Notes: generated from the letters alone by a model not told the origin. A stretch of DNA of 64,000 nucleotides from Pseudomonas fluorescens NCIMB 11764 (GCF_000293885.2 NZ_CP010945.1:5414001-5478000); one strand, 5' to 3'. Positions 1 to 8,443 are shown, numbered from the stretch's first letter. Translations and numbers: made by a program.

Positions 1-565
1 CGCACGGCTCAACCTTGTTCACTCCCAGGCCCCAGCCTTTGATTACGCCTTCTTCACGCAAACGGGTCAGTACCTTGAACGCGCCGGTGCGGGCCTGGTT
101 GAAGTACTCCAGCCATTGATCGCCGTAGAAGTCCTGCGCGATATCATGCACCCAGACGATGTCCAGGCGATCGGTTTGCAGACGCTCGAGGCTGTCTTCG
201 ATGGAATGCATCGTCGCGTCGGCGCTGTAGTCGTTGACGATCCTGTTCGGGCGACCGTGCTCGAACACCCCGCTCTTCTCGCCCAGATCCCGGGCAGCGG
301 CGTCTTCGATTTCGTCGAGAATCACCCGGCCGACCTTGCTGCTCAGTACGTAGTCGTCACGGTTGTAGCGAGCCAGCGCGGCGCCGAGGCGAATCTCCGA
401 CAGGCCCGAGCCGTAAAACGGCGCGGTATCGAAATAACGCACGCCAGCATCCCAGGCGGCGTGTACGGTGGCCATCGCCTCTTCTTCCGGGATGGCGCGG
501 AACATATTGCCCAGGGGGGCAGTGCCGAAACCCAGCGCGCCGGGCAGTTTGTCTTTCAAGCTCAT
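1..565 (-). CDS. Aldo/keto reductase, D-threo-aldose dehydrogenase-like (partial, runs off the window)
   Basis: The gene starts at the ATG at 565 and reads leftwards off the window edge, so only the first 188 residues are present. The N-terminus (GALGFGTAPLGNMF) and the AKR catalytic set are visible: Asp46 and Tyr51 in FDTAPFYG, Lys77 in SSKVGR and His140 in WVHDI. Family members of this type oxidise or reduce sugars or pyridoxal-type aldehydes with NAD(P) in the cytoplasm; the exact substrate cannot be read from sequence. The divergent LysR gene starting at 682 is its likely regulator. The 116-nt gap between them holds an inverted repeat typical of LysR sites. The family call is firm; the subfamily is an inference. 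Confidence 0.85.
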   Translation of the reverse strand, partial: MSLKDKLPGALGFGTAPLGNMFRAIPEEEAMATVHAAWDAGVRYFDTAPFYGSGLSEIRLGAALARYNRDDYVLSSKVGRVILDEIEDAAARDLGEKSGVFEHGRPNRIVNDYSADATMHSIEDSLERLQTDRLDIVWVHDIAQDFYGDQWLEYFNQARTGAFKVLTRLREEGVIKGWGLGVNKVEPC

Positions 566-613
566 GTATGAATCCTCTCGATGTCAGTGGTCAGTCAGGT
601 GACCGATGAGCCA

Positions 614-631
614 ATCCTAGATTGCGAGGAT
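614..631. promoter_or_regulatory. Candidate LysR-type operator between AKR and lysR
   Basis: An 18-bp inverted repeat, ATCCT-N8-AGGAT, lies in the short divergent promoter between the aldo/keto reductase (start 565) and the LysR gene (start 682). Its position and size fit a LysR recognition site. The assignment is inferred. Confidence 0.4.
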
Positions 632-681
632 CGGACCGTCCAAGACATAATGCGCAGCACTTGAGTCCCTATAGGTCTGAC

Positions 682-1575
682 ATGATCGACATCCGCCAAT
701 TGCGCTACTTCGTGGCCGTCGCCGAGGAAGAACACGTCGGTCGCGCCGCCGAGCGCCTGCACATTTCCCAGTCGCCCCTGAGCCGGCAGATCGCCCAGCT
801 CGAAGAACGGCTGGGCCTGACCCTGTTCGAGCGCAGCCAGCAACGCATTCGGCTGACCCGCGACGGCCAGACCTTTCTCGCCGAAACCCGCGCCCTGCTG
901 ACCCACGCCAATCGCCTGGAATCCCTCGGCAAACGCCTCGGTCGTGGCGAAGAAGGCGGCCTGTGCATCGGCTACATCGAAAACGCCATGCACGCCGGCG
1001 TCCTGCCGAATGCCTTGCGGGTGTTGCGGGTGGACCGGCCCAACGTGCACGTCGCGCTGTACAACCTCAGCTCCGCCGAACAACTCGAAGGCCTGCGTCA
1101 GCGTAGCCTCGATATCGCGTTGGTCAGCGAACCGCCCGTCGCCGACGATCCGGACTTGCTGGGTTTTCAGGTGCTCGACGACCCGATGCTGTTGGCGCTG
1201 CCCGAGCATCATCCCCTCGCCCATCAAGCGACACTGGGCCCGGAAGACCTGTCCGACCAGGAATGGATCGGTGTGCAACACCGACAGAACTGCGCCAGCC
1301 GCGAAGACTTCGTCAGTGCCTGCATCCGCGCCGGTTTCACCCCGGACATCCGCATGGAGGCCACTGAACCCTTCACCGCACTGGGGCTGGTGGCGTCGGG
1401 GCTGGGCATCGCGATGATTCAGAAAGGCTTGAGCCGCAATGCGCCACCGGGCGTGGTGCTGCGGGAAGTGCCGTGGATTGCGTTCACCACGCCGCTGTGG
1501 GCAGCGTGGCACCGGATCAATTTGCGGCCGTTGGTGGAGACGTTCAGGAAGGTGCTGACCGAGCCCGTCAGCTAA
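682..1575 (+). CDS. LysR family transcriptional regulator
   Basis: A 297-residue protein. The start is taken at the ATG at 682 because MIDIRQLRYFVAVAEEEHVG is the canonical LysR N-terminus; the frame stays open for 20 further codons upstream that look non-coding. The winged helix-turn-helix spans about residues 1-60 (AAERLHISQSPLSRQIAQLEERLG). It is followed by the two-lobed effector-binding domain, of the CatR/BenM-like type. It is divergent from the aldo/keto reductase at 565 and probably controls it. The inducer is unknown. Confidence 0.9.
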   Translation: MIDIRQLRYFVAVAEEEHVGRAAERLHISQSPLSRQIAQLEERLGLTLFERSQQRIRLTRDGQTFLAETRALLTHANRLESLGKRLGRGEEGGLCIGYIENAMHAGVLPNALRVLRVDRPNVHVALYNLSSAEQLEGLRQRSLDIALVSEPPVADDPDLLGFQVLDDPMLLALPEHHPLAHQATLGPEDLSDQEWIGVQHRQNCASREDFVSACIRAGFTPDIRMEATEPFTALGLVASGLGIAMIQKGLSRNAPPGVVLREVPWIAFTTPLWAAWHRINLRPLVETFRKVLTEPVS

Positions 1576-1586
1576 ACCACCATCCG

Positions 1587-1719
1587 TGTGGCGAGGGAGC
1601 TTGCTCCCGCTGGGTCGCGAAGCGGCCCCAATCAGGCGACGATGGTCAGTTCTGACAAACCGCGCATGCAGGTTTTACGACTGCTGCGCAGCCGAGCGGG
1701 AGCAAGCTCCCTCGCCACA
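1587..1719. repeat. REPIN (paired REP palindromes)
   Basis: Two REP sequences in inverted orientation (TGTGGCGAGGGAGCTTGCTC at the left, its mirror ending CTCGCCACA at the right) flank about 80 nt containing smaller inverted repeats. This is the common fluorescens-group REPIN type and recurs at 10259, 29726, 40830 and 42253 in this window. It fills the gap between two same-strand LysR genes. Confidence 0.85.
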
Positions 1720-1810
1720 GTAATCCTGTCATGACAAAGGCGTGCGGCTCCTGCCCCGGGAGTTCGGTGCTTTACTGAGTAAACCCCGAAGCCCTGCGAG
1801 TAGCCCCGCC

Positions 1811-2731
1811 ATGAACCGCAACGACCTGCGCCGCGTGGACATGAACCTGCTGGTGATTTTCGAAACCCTGATGTTCGAAAAGAACCTGACCCGGGCCGGG
1901 GAAAAGCTGTTCCTCGGCCAACCTGCCGTCAGTGCTTCACTGGCCAAGTTGCGCGATCTGTTCGATGACCCGCTGCTGGTGCGCAACGGTCGTGTGCTGG
2001 AACCGACCCAGCGCGCGCTGCAGATTCTCAAGGAATTGCAGCCGGCGATGGACACCATCTCCGGTGCGGTCAGCCGGGCCAAGGATTTCGACCCGGCCAC
2101 CAGCCGCGACGTGTTCCGCATCGGCCTGTCCGACGACGCCGAGTTCGGCCTGTTTCCGCCGCTGCTCAAGCAAATCCGCGAAGAGGCGCAGAACGTTGTG
2201 GTCGTCGTGCGGCGAGTGAATTTCCTGCTGATGTCGTCGATGCTCGCCAGCGGCGAGATTTCCGTCGGGATCAGCTACACCACGGAACTGCCGGCCAACG
2301 CCAAACGCAAGAAACTGCGCGATCTGAGCGTGAAGATCCTGCGCGGCGACAACCGTCCCGGCGCCCTGACGCTGGATGACTACTGTGACCGGCCGCATGC
2401 GCTGGTGTCGTTTTCCGGGGACCTGACCGGCGCGATCGACAACGATCTGGCGCGTATTGGCCGCTCACGCCGCGTGGTGCTGGCGGTGCCGCAGTTCGCC
2501 GGCCTGCGCGCCCTGCTGGCCGGCACTGACATGCTCGCCACGGTGCCGGACTACGCCGCCTGTGCGTTGATCGAAGGCAGCAGCCAGTTGCGGGCAGATG
2601 ACCCGCCGTTTGACATCAACCTGTCCGAGTTGTCGATGGTGTGGAACGGGGTCAACGATAACGATCCGGCAGAACGTTGGTTGCGCTCGAGAATTGCCCA
2701 ACACATGTCGGCGCCACTGCCGGGGCATTGA
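1811..2731 (+). CDS. LysR family transcriptional regulator (NodD/LeuO-like)
   Basis: A 306-residue LysR protein. The start at 1811 gives MNRNDLRRVDMNLLVIFETL, the usual beginning of this subfamily. The HTH lies at about residues 10-70 (NLTRAGEKLFLGQPAVSASLAKLRDLF), followed by DDPLLVRNGR, which is typical of the NodD/LeuO/SyrM branch. The effector domain follows. No obvious target sits next to it: the upstream neighbour is another LysR gene and the downstream gene is convergent. The last 80 nt overlap the 3' end of the convergent DinB-fold gene. Confidence 0.88.
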   Translation: MNRNDLRRVDMNLLVIFETLMFEKNLTRAGEKLFLGQPAVSASLAKLRDLFDDPLLVRNGRVLEPTQRALQILKELQPAMDTISGAVSRAKDFDPATSRDVFRIGLSDDAEFGLFPPLLKQIREEAQNVVVVVRRVNFLLMSSMLASGEISVGISYTTELPANAKRKKLRDLSVKILRGDNRPGALTLDDYCDRPHALVSFSGDLTGAIDNDLARIGRSRRVVLAVPQFAGLRALLAGTDMLATVPDYAACALIEGSSQLRADDPPFDINLSELSMVWNGVNDNDPAERWLRSRIAQHMSAPLPGH

Positions 2732-3245
2732 CCGCGTTGAAGCCCGGGTCGGTCTCGCGCAGGAAAATCGGCAGGTCTGTCATCGGCGGCATGGCCGGAA
2801 TGTCGAAGTACATCTGGATCACCCAGCCACGGTGATAGCTGGCGTGATTGACCACGTGCAGCAACATCGCGCCAGCGCTCATGGTCCCGCTTTCGCCCGA
2901 GACAAACGTGAACTCGACAGGTTTATCCAGCGACGCCTCGGTTTGCCGGTCGCTCCAGTTGCAGTACCAATGATCGATGTCCTTTTGCGCCATGCGCAGG
3001 TCGGCAAGGTCGGGATGCAGCAGATCGTGGGAAGTCTTGAAGCCGTGCCCCCGGCCTTCGAGGTGAGCCTGCCAGATGCAGTCCACCACGTAGATGTGGT
3101 TGAGGGTACCGATCATGTTCTTGAACACCGAGACCCGCGCTTTGTTGACCTCGCCCGGCGGCAAATCGGCCAGGCTGTCAAAGAGGCGCTGATTGGCCCA
3201 GCGTTTGTAATCGGCCAGCATGCGGGCCGTGCGTACGTTGATCAT
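2652..3245 (-). CDS. DinB family protein
   Basis: A 197-residue protein starting at the ATG at 3245 (MINVRTARMLADYKRWANQR). It has the four-helix DinB/YfiT fold signature: a first His in GTLNHIYVVD and the C-terminal HVVNHASYHRGWV pair, which together usually bind a divalent metal. Family members include thiol-dependent transferases and proteins of unknown role; no substrate can be assigned. The last roughly 27 codons overlap the convergent LysR gene at 1811-2731, an unusually long 3'-3' overlap. Those residues (NAPAVAPTCVGQ onwards) do not look like a conserved DinB tail and may be a lineage-specific extension. Confidence 0.8.
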   Translation of the reverse strand: MINVRTARMLADYKRWANQRLFDSLADLPPGEVNKARVSVFKNMIGTLNHIYVVDCIWQAHLEGRGHGFKTSHDLLHPDLADLRMAQKDIDHWYCNWSDRQTEASLDKPVEFTFVSGESGTMSAGAMLLHVVNHASYHRGWVIQMYFDIPAMPPMTDLPIFLRETDPGFNAVNAPAVAPTCVGQFSSATNVLPDRYR

Positions 3246-3317
3246 CGCAGGTCTCCCATTGCAATGGGCGCACTGCAAAGCATAGCCCTCATCTCGCGGG
3301 GGCAGCTCAAACGCTGA

Positions 3318-4448
3318 TCATCGGTCGCTCAGAGCCTGCGTTACCCGCCTGGCCAGCGCCAGGCAACTGGTCAGCCCCGGTGATTCGATGCCGAACAGAT
3401 TGACCAGTCCGGGCACGCCATGGTCGTCGGGGCCGCTGATGATGAAGTCGGAGGCGGGTTCTGTCGGGCCGGTGATTTTCGGACGGATGCCGCTGTAGGC
3501 CGGTTGCAGCCTGTCATCGGGCAGGGCCGGCCAGTAACGCCGGATCGCCTCGTAGAAACCCTCGGCACGGCGCGGATCGACGCGGTAATCGATGTGGTCG
3601 ATCCACTCCACATCCGGTCCGAAACGCGCCTGACCGCCAAGATCGAGGGTCATGTGCACCCCCAGCCCGGCACTTTCCGGTGCCGGATAAACCAGACGCC
3701 GGAACGGCGCGCGACCGCTGAAACTGAAATAACTGCCCTTGCACAAACGAGCCAATGGAACGTGCAGCGACGACAAGCCTTCAATGCGGCTCGCCACTTC
3801 CGGTGCGGACAACCCGGCGCAGTTGATCAACTCACGACAGCTCAAGGTCATCGGCTGGACGCCGCCCATGTGCAACTGGAAACCGTGTTCGCTGCACCGC
3901 GCCGATGCCAGCGGCGTATGAAATGCCATCGAGGCTCCGGCGGCCTCGGCGTCCGCCTGAAGCGCCAGCATCAGGGCATGGGAATCGACGATTCCGGTGG
4001 AAGGCGACCAGAGCGCGGCGACGCAGGACAGCGCCGGTTCAAGTTCGCGAGCCTGATTGGCGTCCAGCCATTGCAAGTCATCGACACCGTTGCGGACGCC
4101 CTGCTCCAGCAACTTCTGCAACGCCCCGCGCTGGTGATCATCAGTGGCGACGATGAGCTTGCCCAGTCGCTGATAGCCGACGCCGCGATCATCACAAAAG
4201 GCATATAGACGTTGTTTGCCTTCCACGCACAATTGCGCCTTGAGGCTGTCGCTCGGGTAATAGATGCCGGCGTGGATCACTTCCGAGTTGCGCGAACTGA
4301 TGCCCACGCCGATGCCTTCGCCGGCTTCGACCAGCATCACTTCGCGCCCGCTCCGGGCCAACGCTCTGGCCACCGCCAGCCCGACCACGCCGGCCCCGAC
4401 CACGACGCATTCGATATCGACGCTCACCTGCCCTGCGCTCCTTTGCAA
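3318..4448 (-). CDS. NAD(P)/FAD-dependent oxidoreductase, L-2-hydroxyglutarate oxidase-like
   Basis: A 376-residue DAO-type flavoprotein. The Rossmann FAD motif is at about residues 15-30 ([20 protein letters not shown]), followed by the acidic ribose-binding residue in MLVEAG and the conserved [15 protein letters not shown] segment that marks the LhgO/YgaF group. The C-terminal [14 protein letters not shown] is the second FAD contact. LhgO enzymes oxidise L-2-hydroxyglutarate and pass electrons to the quinone pool. The homology is clear, but the substrate could be another 2-hydroxyacid. The stop of the upstream SDR gene lies only 3 nt away (4452), so the two are one operon on the minus strand. 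Confidence 0.85.
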   Translation of the reverse strand: MQRSAGQVSVDIECVVVGAGVVGLAVARALARSGREVMLVEAGEGIGVGISSRNSEVIHAGIYYPSDSLKAQLCVEGKQRLYAFCDDRGVGYQRLGKLIVATDDHQRGALQKLLEQGVRNGVDDLQWLDANQARELEPALSCVAALWSPSTGIVDSHALMLALQADAEAAGASMAFHTPLASARCSEHGFQLHMGGVQPMTLSCRELINCAGLSAPEVASRIEGLSSLHVPLARLCKGSYFSFSGRAPFRRLVYPAPESAGLGVHMTLDLGGQARFGPDVEWIDHIDYRVDPRRAEGFYEAIRRYWPALPDDRLQPAYSGIRPKITGPTEPASDFIISGPDDHGVPGLVNLFGIESPGLTSCLALARRVTQALSDR

Positions 4449-4451
4449 CGA

Positions 4452-5240
4452 TCAAAACGTGCCGGGATAACTGCCGCCGTCCAGCAACAGGTTTTGCCCG
4501 GTGAGAAAACCCGCCTGGGCGCTGCAAATGAACGCGCAATAGGCGCCGAACTCATCGGGCTGGCCAAAGCGTTGGGCTGGCACGTTTTTGCGCCGCTGCG
4601 CACTGATGTGCTCGACGCTGGCGCCATTGGCCTCGGCGGCAGCACTCAGGGTCTTGTGCAGGCGCTCGGTCTCGAACGGGCCGGGCAGCAGATTGTTGAT
4701 CGTGACGTTGTTCCCCGCCAACTGCGACTGACGCGCGAGTCCGGCGATGAAACCGGTCAGGCCGCTGCGGGCGCCGTTGGACAGACCGAGCACATCGATC
4801 GGCGCCTTCACCGCGCCGGAGGTGATGTTGACGACGCGTCCGAAACCGCGCTCGGCCATGCCATCGACGCAAGCCTTGATCAGCTCGATGGGCGTGAGCA
4901 TGTTGGCATCCAGCGCCTTCAACCAGTCCTCACGTTGCCAGTCACGGAAGTCACCCGGCGGTGGGCCACCCGCGTTGTTGATCAGGATGTCCACTTGCGG
5001 ACACGCCGCCAATACTTGCTCACGCACGGCCGGCTCGCTGATGTCGCCGGCGACCGTGCGCACTTCGATGGTCGGCGCCAGGCTGCGCAATTCAACGGCG
5101 GCAGCCTGCAAAGTGTCGTTGCCGCGAGCGTTGATCACCAGGTTCACGCCCTCTTTCGCCAAGGCACGCGCACAGGCCAGCCCCAAGCCCTTGCTGGCGG
5201 CGCAGACGATCGCCCAGCGACCCGATATTCCCAATTCCAT
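4452..5240 (-). CDS. Atypical SDR family protein lacking the catalytic Tyr/Lys
   Basis: A 262-residue protein with SDR architecture: a modified nucleotide-binding loop CAASKGLGLACARAL instead of TGxxxGIG, the NNAG motif (ILINNAGGPPPGD), and the conserved Ser in NITSGAVK. At the place of YxxxK the sequence reads LSNGARSGLTGF, so the general-base Tyr and Lys are missing. This matches the known BKR-like SDR subgroup that diverges from both motifs. The C-terminus (GQNLLLDGGSYPGTF) is normal for the fold. It heads an operon with the FAD oxidoreductase 3 nt downstream. A conventional dehydrogenase role is doubtful; dehydratase-like or binding roles are possible. Confidence 0.82.
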   Translation of the reverse strand: MELGISGRWAIVCAASKGLGLACARALAKEGVNLVINARGNDTLQAAAVELRSLAPTIEVRTVAGDISEPAVREQVLAACPQVDILINNAGGPPPGDFRDWQREDWLKALDANMLTPIELIKACVDGMAERGFGRVVNITSGAVKAPIDVLGLSNGARSGLTGFIAGLARQSQLAGNNVTINNLLPGPFETERLHKTLSAAAEANGASVEHISAQRRKNVPAQRFGQPDEFGAYCAFICSAQAGFLTGQNLLLDGGSYPGTF

Positions 5241-5379
5241 GACGATGCTCCCGACGGTTCGAGCGCCCTACGTTACCACCGTGCGCGGGACGGAGCCGAG
5301 GGGAAACAGCCCTGCCCCGGCAATTCAATTGTTCCGGATTATCACGAGTGGAAACGGGGGCAACGCGCAGGCAAAAAAA

Positions 5380-5490
5380 CACCGGTTGTCCCGCGACAGA
5401 ACGGCAGTAAGCCACCGCGCACACTGCCAAGCCTCGCGGGTCAAAGACTGCAAGATCGGGCGTGCCCTTGTCGACGCGGAGACTGTTCAT
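5380..5490 (-). pseudogene. Truncated 5' end of a second TccC/RHS gene
   Basis: The ATG at 5490 opens MNSLRVDKGTPDLAVFDPRG and continues to VAGQPV, about 37 codons nearly identical to the start of the RHS gene at 8443. DNA similarity also extends upstream of the start (the shared CATTTGTGTCAGTA segment). After GQPV the similarity stops and the frame runs into unrelated sequence. It is therefore the relic of a tandem RHS/TccC gene whose body was lost, left in the same orientation downstream of the intact copy. The rest of the gap 5241-5677 shows no gene. Confidence 0.8.
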
Positions 5491-5677
5491 GCGGGTTGAA
5501 TAACATGCCATTACTGACACAAATGAAAGGTAACGCTAATGAAGGCAGCACCTTGGAGCTTAGTGATGGGGTACGCCTCATGTTTCAGCACAGACCGAGG
5601 GTTCACCGCGGGAATATTGGAAGCGGTTTTCGCGGTGAGCGAAAAGTCTGGGGCAAACTGACTTCATTCGAATATGG

Positions 5678-8443
5678 CTATTCCAGAGCACCATGTTTGC
5701 GCCGCTGATGATTATTCCTGCTATTGGAATCCGCAAAACACATATAGCAACTCGAGCAGTCATAAGGCTTTTCCAGGGTGTGTGTTCGTCTGTGGCGCGT
5801 CAAAGTAGTACTTTCTGCAAAACCTTGATGGCAAAACTCGCAGACGTACGGCTTTTCTCCGGTGTGAGTTCGTCTGTGGCTCGTCAAAGCACCATTTGTT
5901 GCAAAACCTTGATGGCAAAACTTGCAGACGTACGGCTTTTCTCCGTTGTGAGTTCGTCTGTGGCTCGTCAAAGCATCGTTTCGCGCAAAATCTTTGCCGC
6001 AAGTCTCACAGTGGTACGGCTTTTCTCCGGTGTGGCTTAGCATATGTCTCGTCAAATGCCTTTTGAGCGCAAAACTTTTTTTGCAAACCAAGCAATTGAA
6101 AGGCTTTTCTCCCGTGTGGGTTCGCATGTGCATATCAAAATTATGTTTTCTCTTAAACCCTTTCGGGCAATGCTGACAGCTGAACCGTATATTCCCGTCG
6201 TGCGCCTGCTCCGCGCCGGTCTCATATGCCGTACCGGGAAGGGCAGATGCAGATACGTATCCCGGGAACTGAGCAGGCAATGCCTGCGTTTGGGAGGCCG
6301 CTTGCCCGGAGCGGCTCAGCTCCTCGGCAAGGCTTCTCACCCGAGGCCCATCGTCCGCAGGGTTGCTCGTTAACGTTTGGAGAAATGCGGTTGGATCGAT
6401 CACGTTCTCGCTCACGTGCCCAGATAACCCCACCACAAGTTCCATCACCGTTTGGTCATCTCCCCCGGGGTTGTATTTCAAATTACTGATGAATTGATCC
6501 AAGGTGTCATCCATCATCCGCCCATCAGCATCGGCATATCGCATCGGCGAGTTCCCGACAAAACAGTACCGGTTCAACCCGTCCACCTCTCCCGCCGGGT
6601 CCGGGTTGAGCCAGCCGTGTTGCCACGGCGCGTAATAGCGATAACCGTAGTAACTCAACCCGGTCACGTCGCATTCCTTGCCCGAGTAACCCGTGGTCTT
6701 GTACGACGCCTTGGCGGCGTGATGGGCCACCCACCACGCCCGACCACCAAACGGCAAATAGCCTTCCTCACTGATCACTGCACCCTCTTCGTCAAGTTCC
6801 AGTTGGCTGGAACGCAGGTGATCGCTGACGCTGTAACTCAAATGGTTGTTGTCGACGCCAGTCGGGGGAGTGCCGACCCAATGCCGCAGCCGCACCGTGT
6901 TGCGCCCGGCCTCGATCTCCAGCACATGCCGTTCGGCGCCATTGGCGGCGCGGTGGATTTCCAGCCCCGGCAAGTAACGTACGTCGGCGATCAAGCTGCG
7001 GTGTGAGGCCAGTGCGCAACGTACCTTGCGCAGGCGCTTGCCACCGCCGCCGTAGCGATACAGTTCACAGTCGTCCGGGCCGTCTTCACGGGTGACCGGG
7101 GACACCTGGCTCAGCTGGTTGCGCGCATCCCAACCCATCGCTTGCCCCCGCAGCAAATGAAGCTGATTGCCGTTACCGTCGAATTCGCGGGGGAAATCCG
7201 GCGCTGGATCGCCGTCGTACGCGATCACCCGACGGTTGCTGGCCGCGTCCACCGCCCAACGCCGGGTGAAGGGTTGCGCACCGAGGTGGCGCAGTTCCAG
7301 CAGGTTGCCGCTGGCGTCGTAATCGTATTCTTCGCGGTAGTTGACCAGCGCGTTCGGGTCGTTGGCGGCGCGGTAGACTTCGCGGCCGGTGGCGCGGGTC
7401 AGGCGGTACAGGCTGTCATAGATGTAGGTGCTGACGGGGTCGATGCGCTGGTTTTTGAAATGGGTGGTGGCTTTGGCCTGGTCGTCGATTTGCAGCGGGT
7501 TGCCAACCGGGTCGTAGGTGTAAAGCAGGTTTTGCAGCAAGGGTTGGTTGGGCAGGCCGGCGCTCAAGCGCAGCAGACGCGCGTCGTCCGGACTGAACTC
7601 GGCACGGGTAATCACGCCGTTGCCTGCCGTTTCCTGCTCGACCAGCCCCCCGGCGCTGTAGCCGAGATCGCTGACCAGCGTCACCTCGCCTGCACCTTGG
7701 CGCTGCAAGGAAACGGCGCGCAATTGCCCGGCGCAGGTGCGGCTGAACCGCCGGCGATTGAGCATGGCATCGGTTTGCGTCGCAACCTCGCCCAAGGCGT
7801 CGTAGGTCCAGCGACTGTCGAGGCCGGGCGCCGGTTCGAGCAAGGCATTGCGCGCGTCGATCTCCAGCGGCCAGTGCAACGGATCCAGCGACGTCAGAAA
7901 GTGGCTGCTCTCCAGCAACGGTTGGCCGCGCAGATCATAGTCGAGCATGTGCCGGGTAGTGCTCGGGTCGTCGTGGCGGATCAACTTGCCGCACTGGTTG
8001 CGAGTGCTGCCGCCGGGGCCGCCGTACTGGAAGCGTTCGACCACCCGCGGGGTTTCGTCCTCGAGTTGTTCGGTGACGGCGACCGGACGTAATTGCACAT
8101 CGTAGTCGCGTTGCTGGCTGCTGCGACTGTTCCAGCGTTGCAGCCGCTGCCCCGCCGGGCCGAACAGCAACAGAGTCCAGCCCGAATCAACGCTGACGTT
8201 GAGCAACTCGGTGCTAGACAATGCGCGGACGGAGGTTCGATTCGGCCCACGCTGCTCGGCCCACAATCGCGGATCGAAGCGCTCGACTTCACGGCCCAAC
8301 GGGTCGAACACCCGCCGGGTGATCTGCGGCTGCACCGGCTGTCCCGCGACCGAACGGTAGTAAGCCACCGCGCACACTGCCAAGCCTCGCGGGTCAAAGA
8401 CTGCGAGATCGGGCGTGCCATTGTCGATGCGGAGGCTGTTCAT
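5678..8443 (-). CDS. RHS-repeat / TccC-type toxin protein with C-terminal C2H2 zinc-finger array
   Basis: A 921-residue protein. The start at 8443 (MNSLRIDNGTPDLAVFDPRG) is chosen because it is the normal TccC-type N-terminus and is duplicated at 5490; the longer open frame upstream is unlikely to be coding. YD/RHS repeats run to about residue 600. The hyperconserved core then follows (GYRYYAPWQHGWLNPDPAGE, then VDGLNRYCFVGNSP), ending near residue 642. In Tc toxins and RHS proteins this core marks the point where the shell is cleaved and the variable C-terminal toxin begins. Here the variable part (about 643-921) holds six C2H2 zinc fingers. No immunity gene is adjacent, consistent with a TcC component aimed at eukaryotes. 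Release and host targeting are inferred. Confidence 0.9.
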   Translation of the reverse strand: MNSLRIDNGTPDLAVFDPRGLAVCAVAYYRSVAGQPVQPQITRRVFDPLGREVERFDPRLWAEQRGPNRTSVRALSSTELLNVSVDSGWTLLLFGPAGQRLQRWNSRSSQQRDYDVQLRPVAVTEQLEDETPRVVERFQYGGPGGSTRNQCGKLIRHDDPSTTRHMLDYDLRGQPLLESSHFLTSLDPLHWPLEIDARNALLEPAPGLDSRWTYDALGEVATQTDAMLNRRRFSRTCAGQLRAVSLQRQGAGEVTLVSDLGYSAGGLVEQETAGNGVITRAEFSPDDARLLRLSAGLPNQPLLQNLLYTYDPVGNPLQIDDQAKATTHFKNQRIDPVSTYIYDSLYRLTRATGREVYRAANDPNALVNYREEYDYDASGNLLELRHLGAQPFTRRWAVDAASNRRVIAYDGDPAPDFPREFDGNGNQLHLLRGQAMGWDARNQLSQVSPVTREDGPDDCELYRYGGGGKRLRKVRCALASHRSLIADVRYLPGLEIHRAANGAERHVLEIEAGRNTVRLRHWVGTPPTGVDNNHLSYSVSDHLRSSQLELDEEGAVISEEGYLPFGGRAWWVAHHAAKASYKTTGYSGKECDVTGLSYYGYRYYAPWQHGWLNPDPAGEVDGLNRYCFVGNSPMRYADADGRMMDDTLDQFISNLKYNPGGDDQTVMELVVGLSGHVSENVIDPTAFLQTLTSNPADDGPRVRSLAEELSRSGQAASQTQALPAQFPGYVSASALPGTAYETGAEQAHDGNIRFSCQHCPKGFKRKHNFDMHMRTHTGEKPFNCLVCKKSFALKRHLTRHMLSHTGEKPYHCETCGKDFARNDALTSHRRTHNGEKPYVCKFCHQGFATNGALTSHRRTHTGEKPYVCEFCHQGFAESTTLTRHRRTHTLEKPYDCSSCYMCFADSNSRNNHQRRKHGALE
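5690..6184 (-). other. Six tandem C2H2 zinc fingers with TGEKP linkers (C-terminal domain of the RHS protein)
   Basis: Residues about 754-918 form six fingers of pattern C-x2-C-x12-H-x3-H (x4 between the last two His in finger six). They are joined by classical TGEKPY/F linkers (NGEKP and TLEKP variants after fingers three and five). All 24 zinc ligands are present. Helix residues at -1, 2, 3 and 6 are R-H-N-M, L-R-H-R, R-D-A-S, T-G-A-S, E-T-T-R and D-N-S-N. Each finger is encoded by an 84-bp unit, and the units for fingers three to five (about 5765-6016) are close copies at DNA level. The stretch is AT-richer than the RHS body. Confidence 0.92.

Noticed and set aside
595..1512. Long open frames antisense to the LysR gene and many similar antisense frames across the window
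   Set aside because: They mirror clear coding genes in GC-rich DNA, have unusual Arg/Gly/Gln-rich composition and show no recognisable domains.
5690..6184. Zinc fingers as eukaryotic contamination or a misassembly
   Set aside because: The fingers continue in frame from an intact bacterial RHS core, the downstream DNA is typical of Pseudomonas, and there is no intron or junction signal. Reads would settle it fully.
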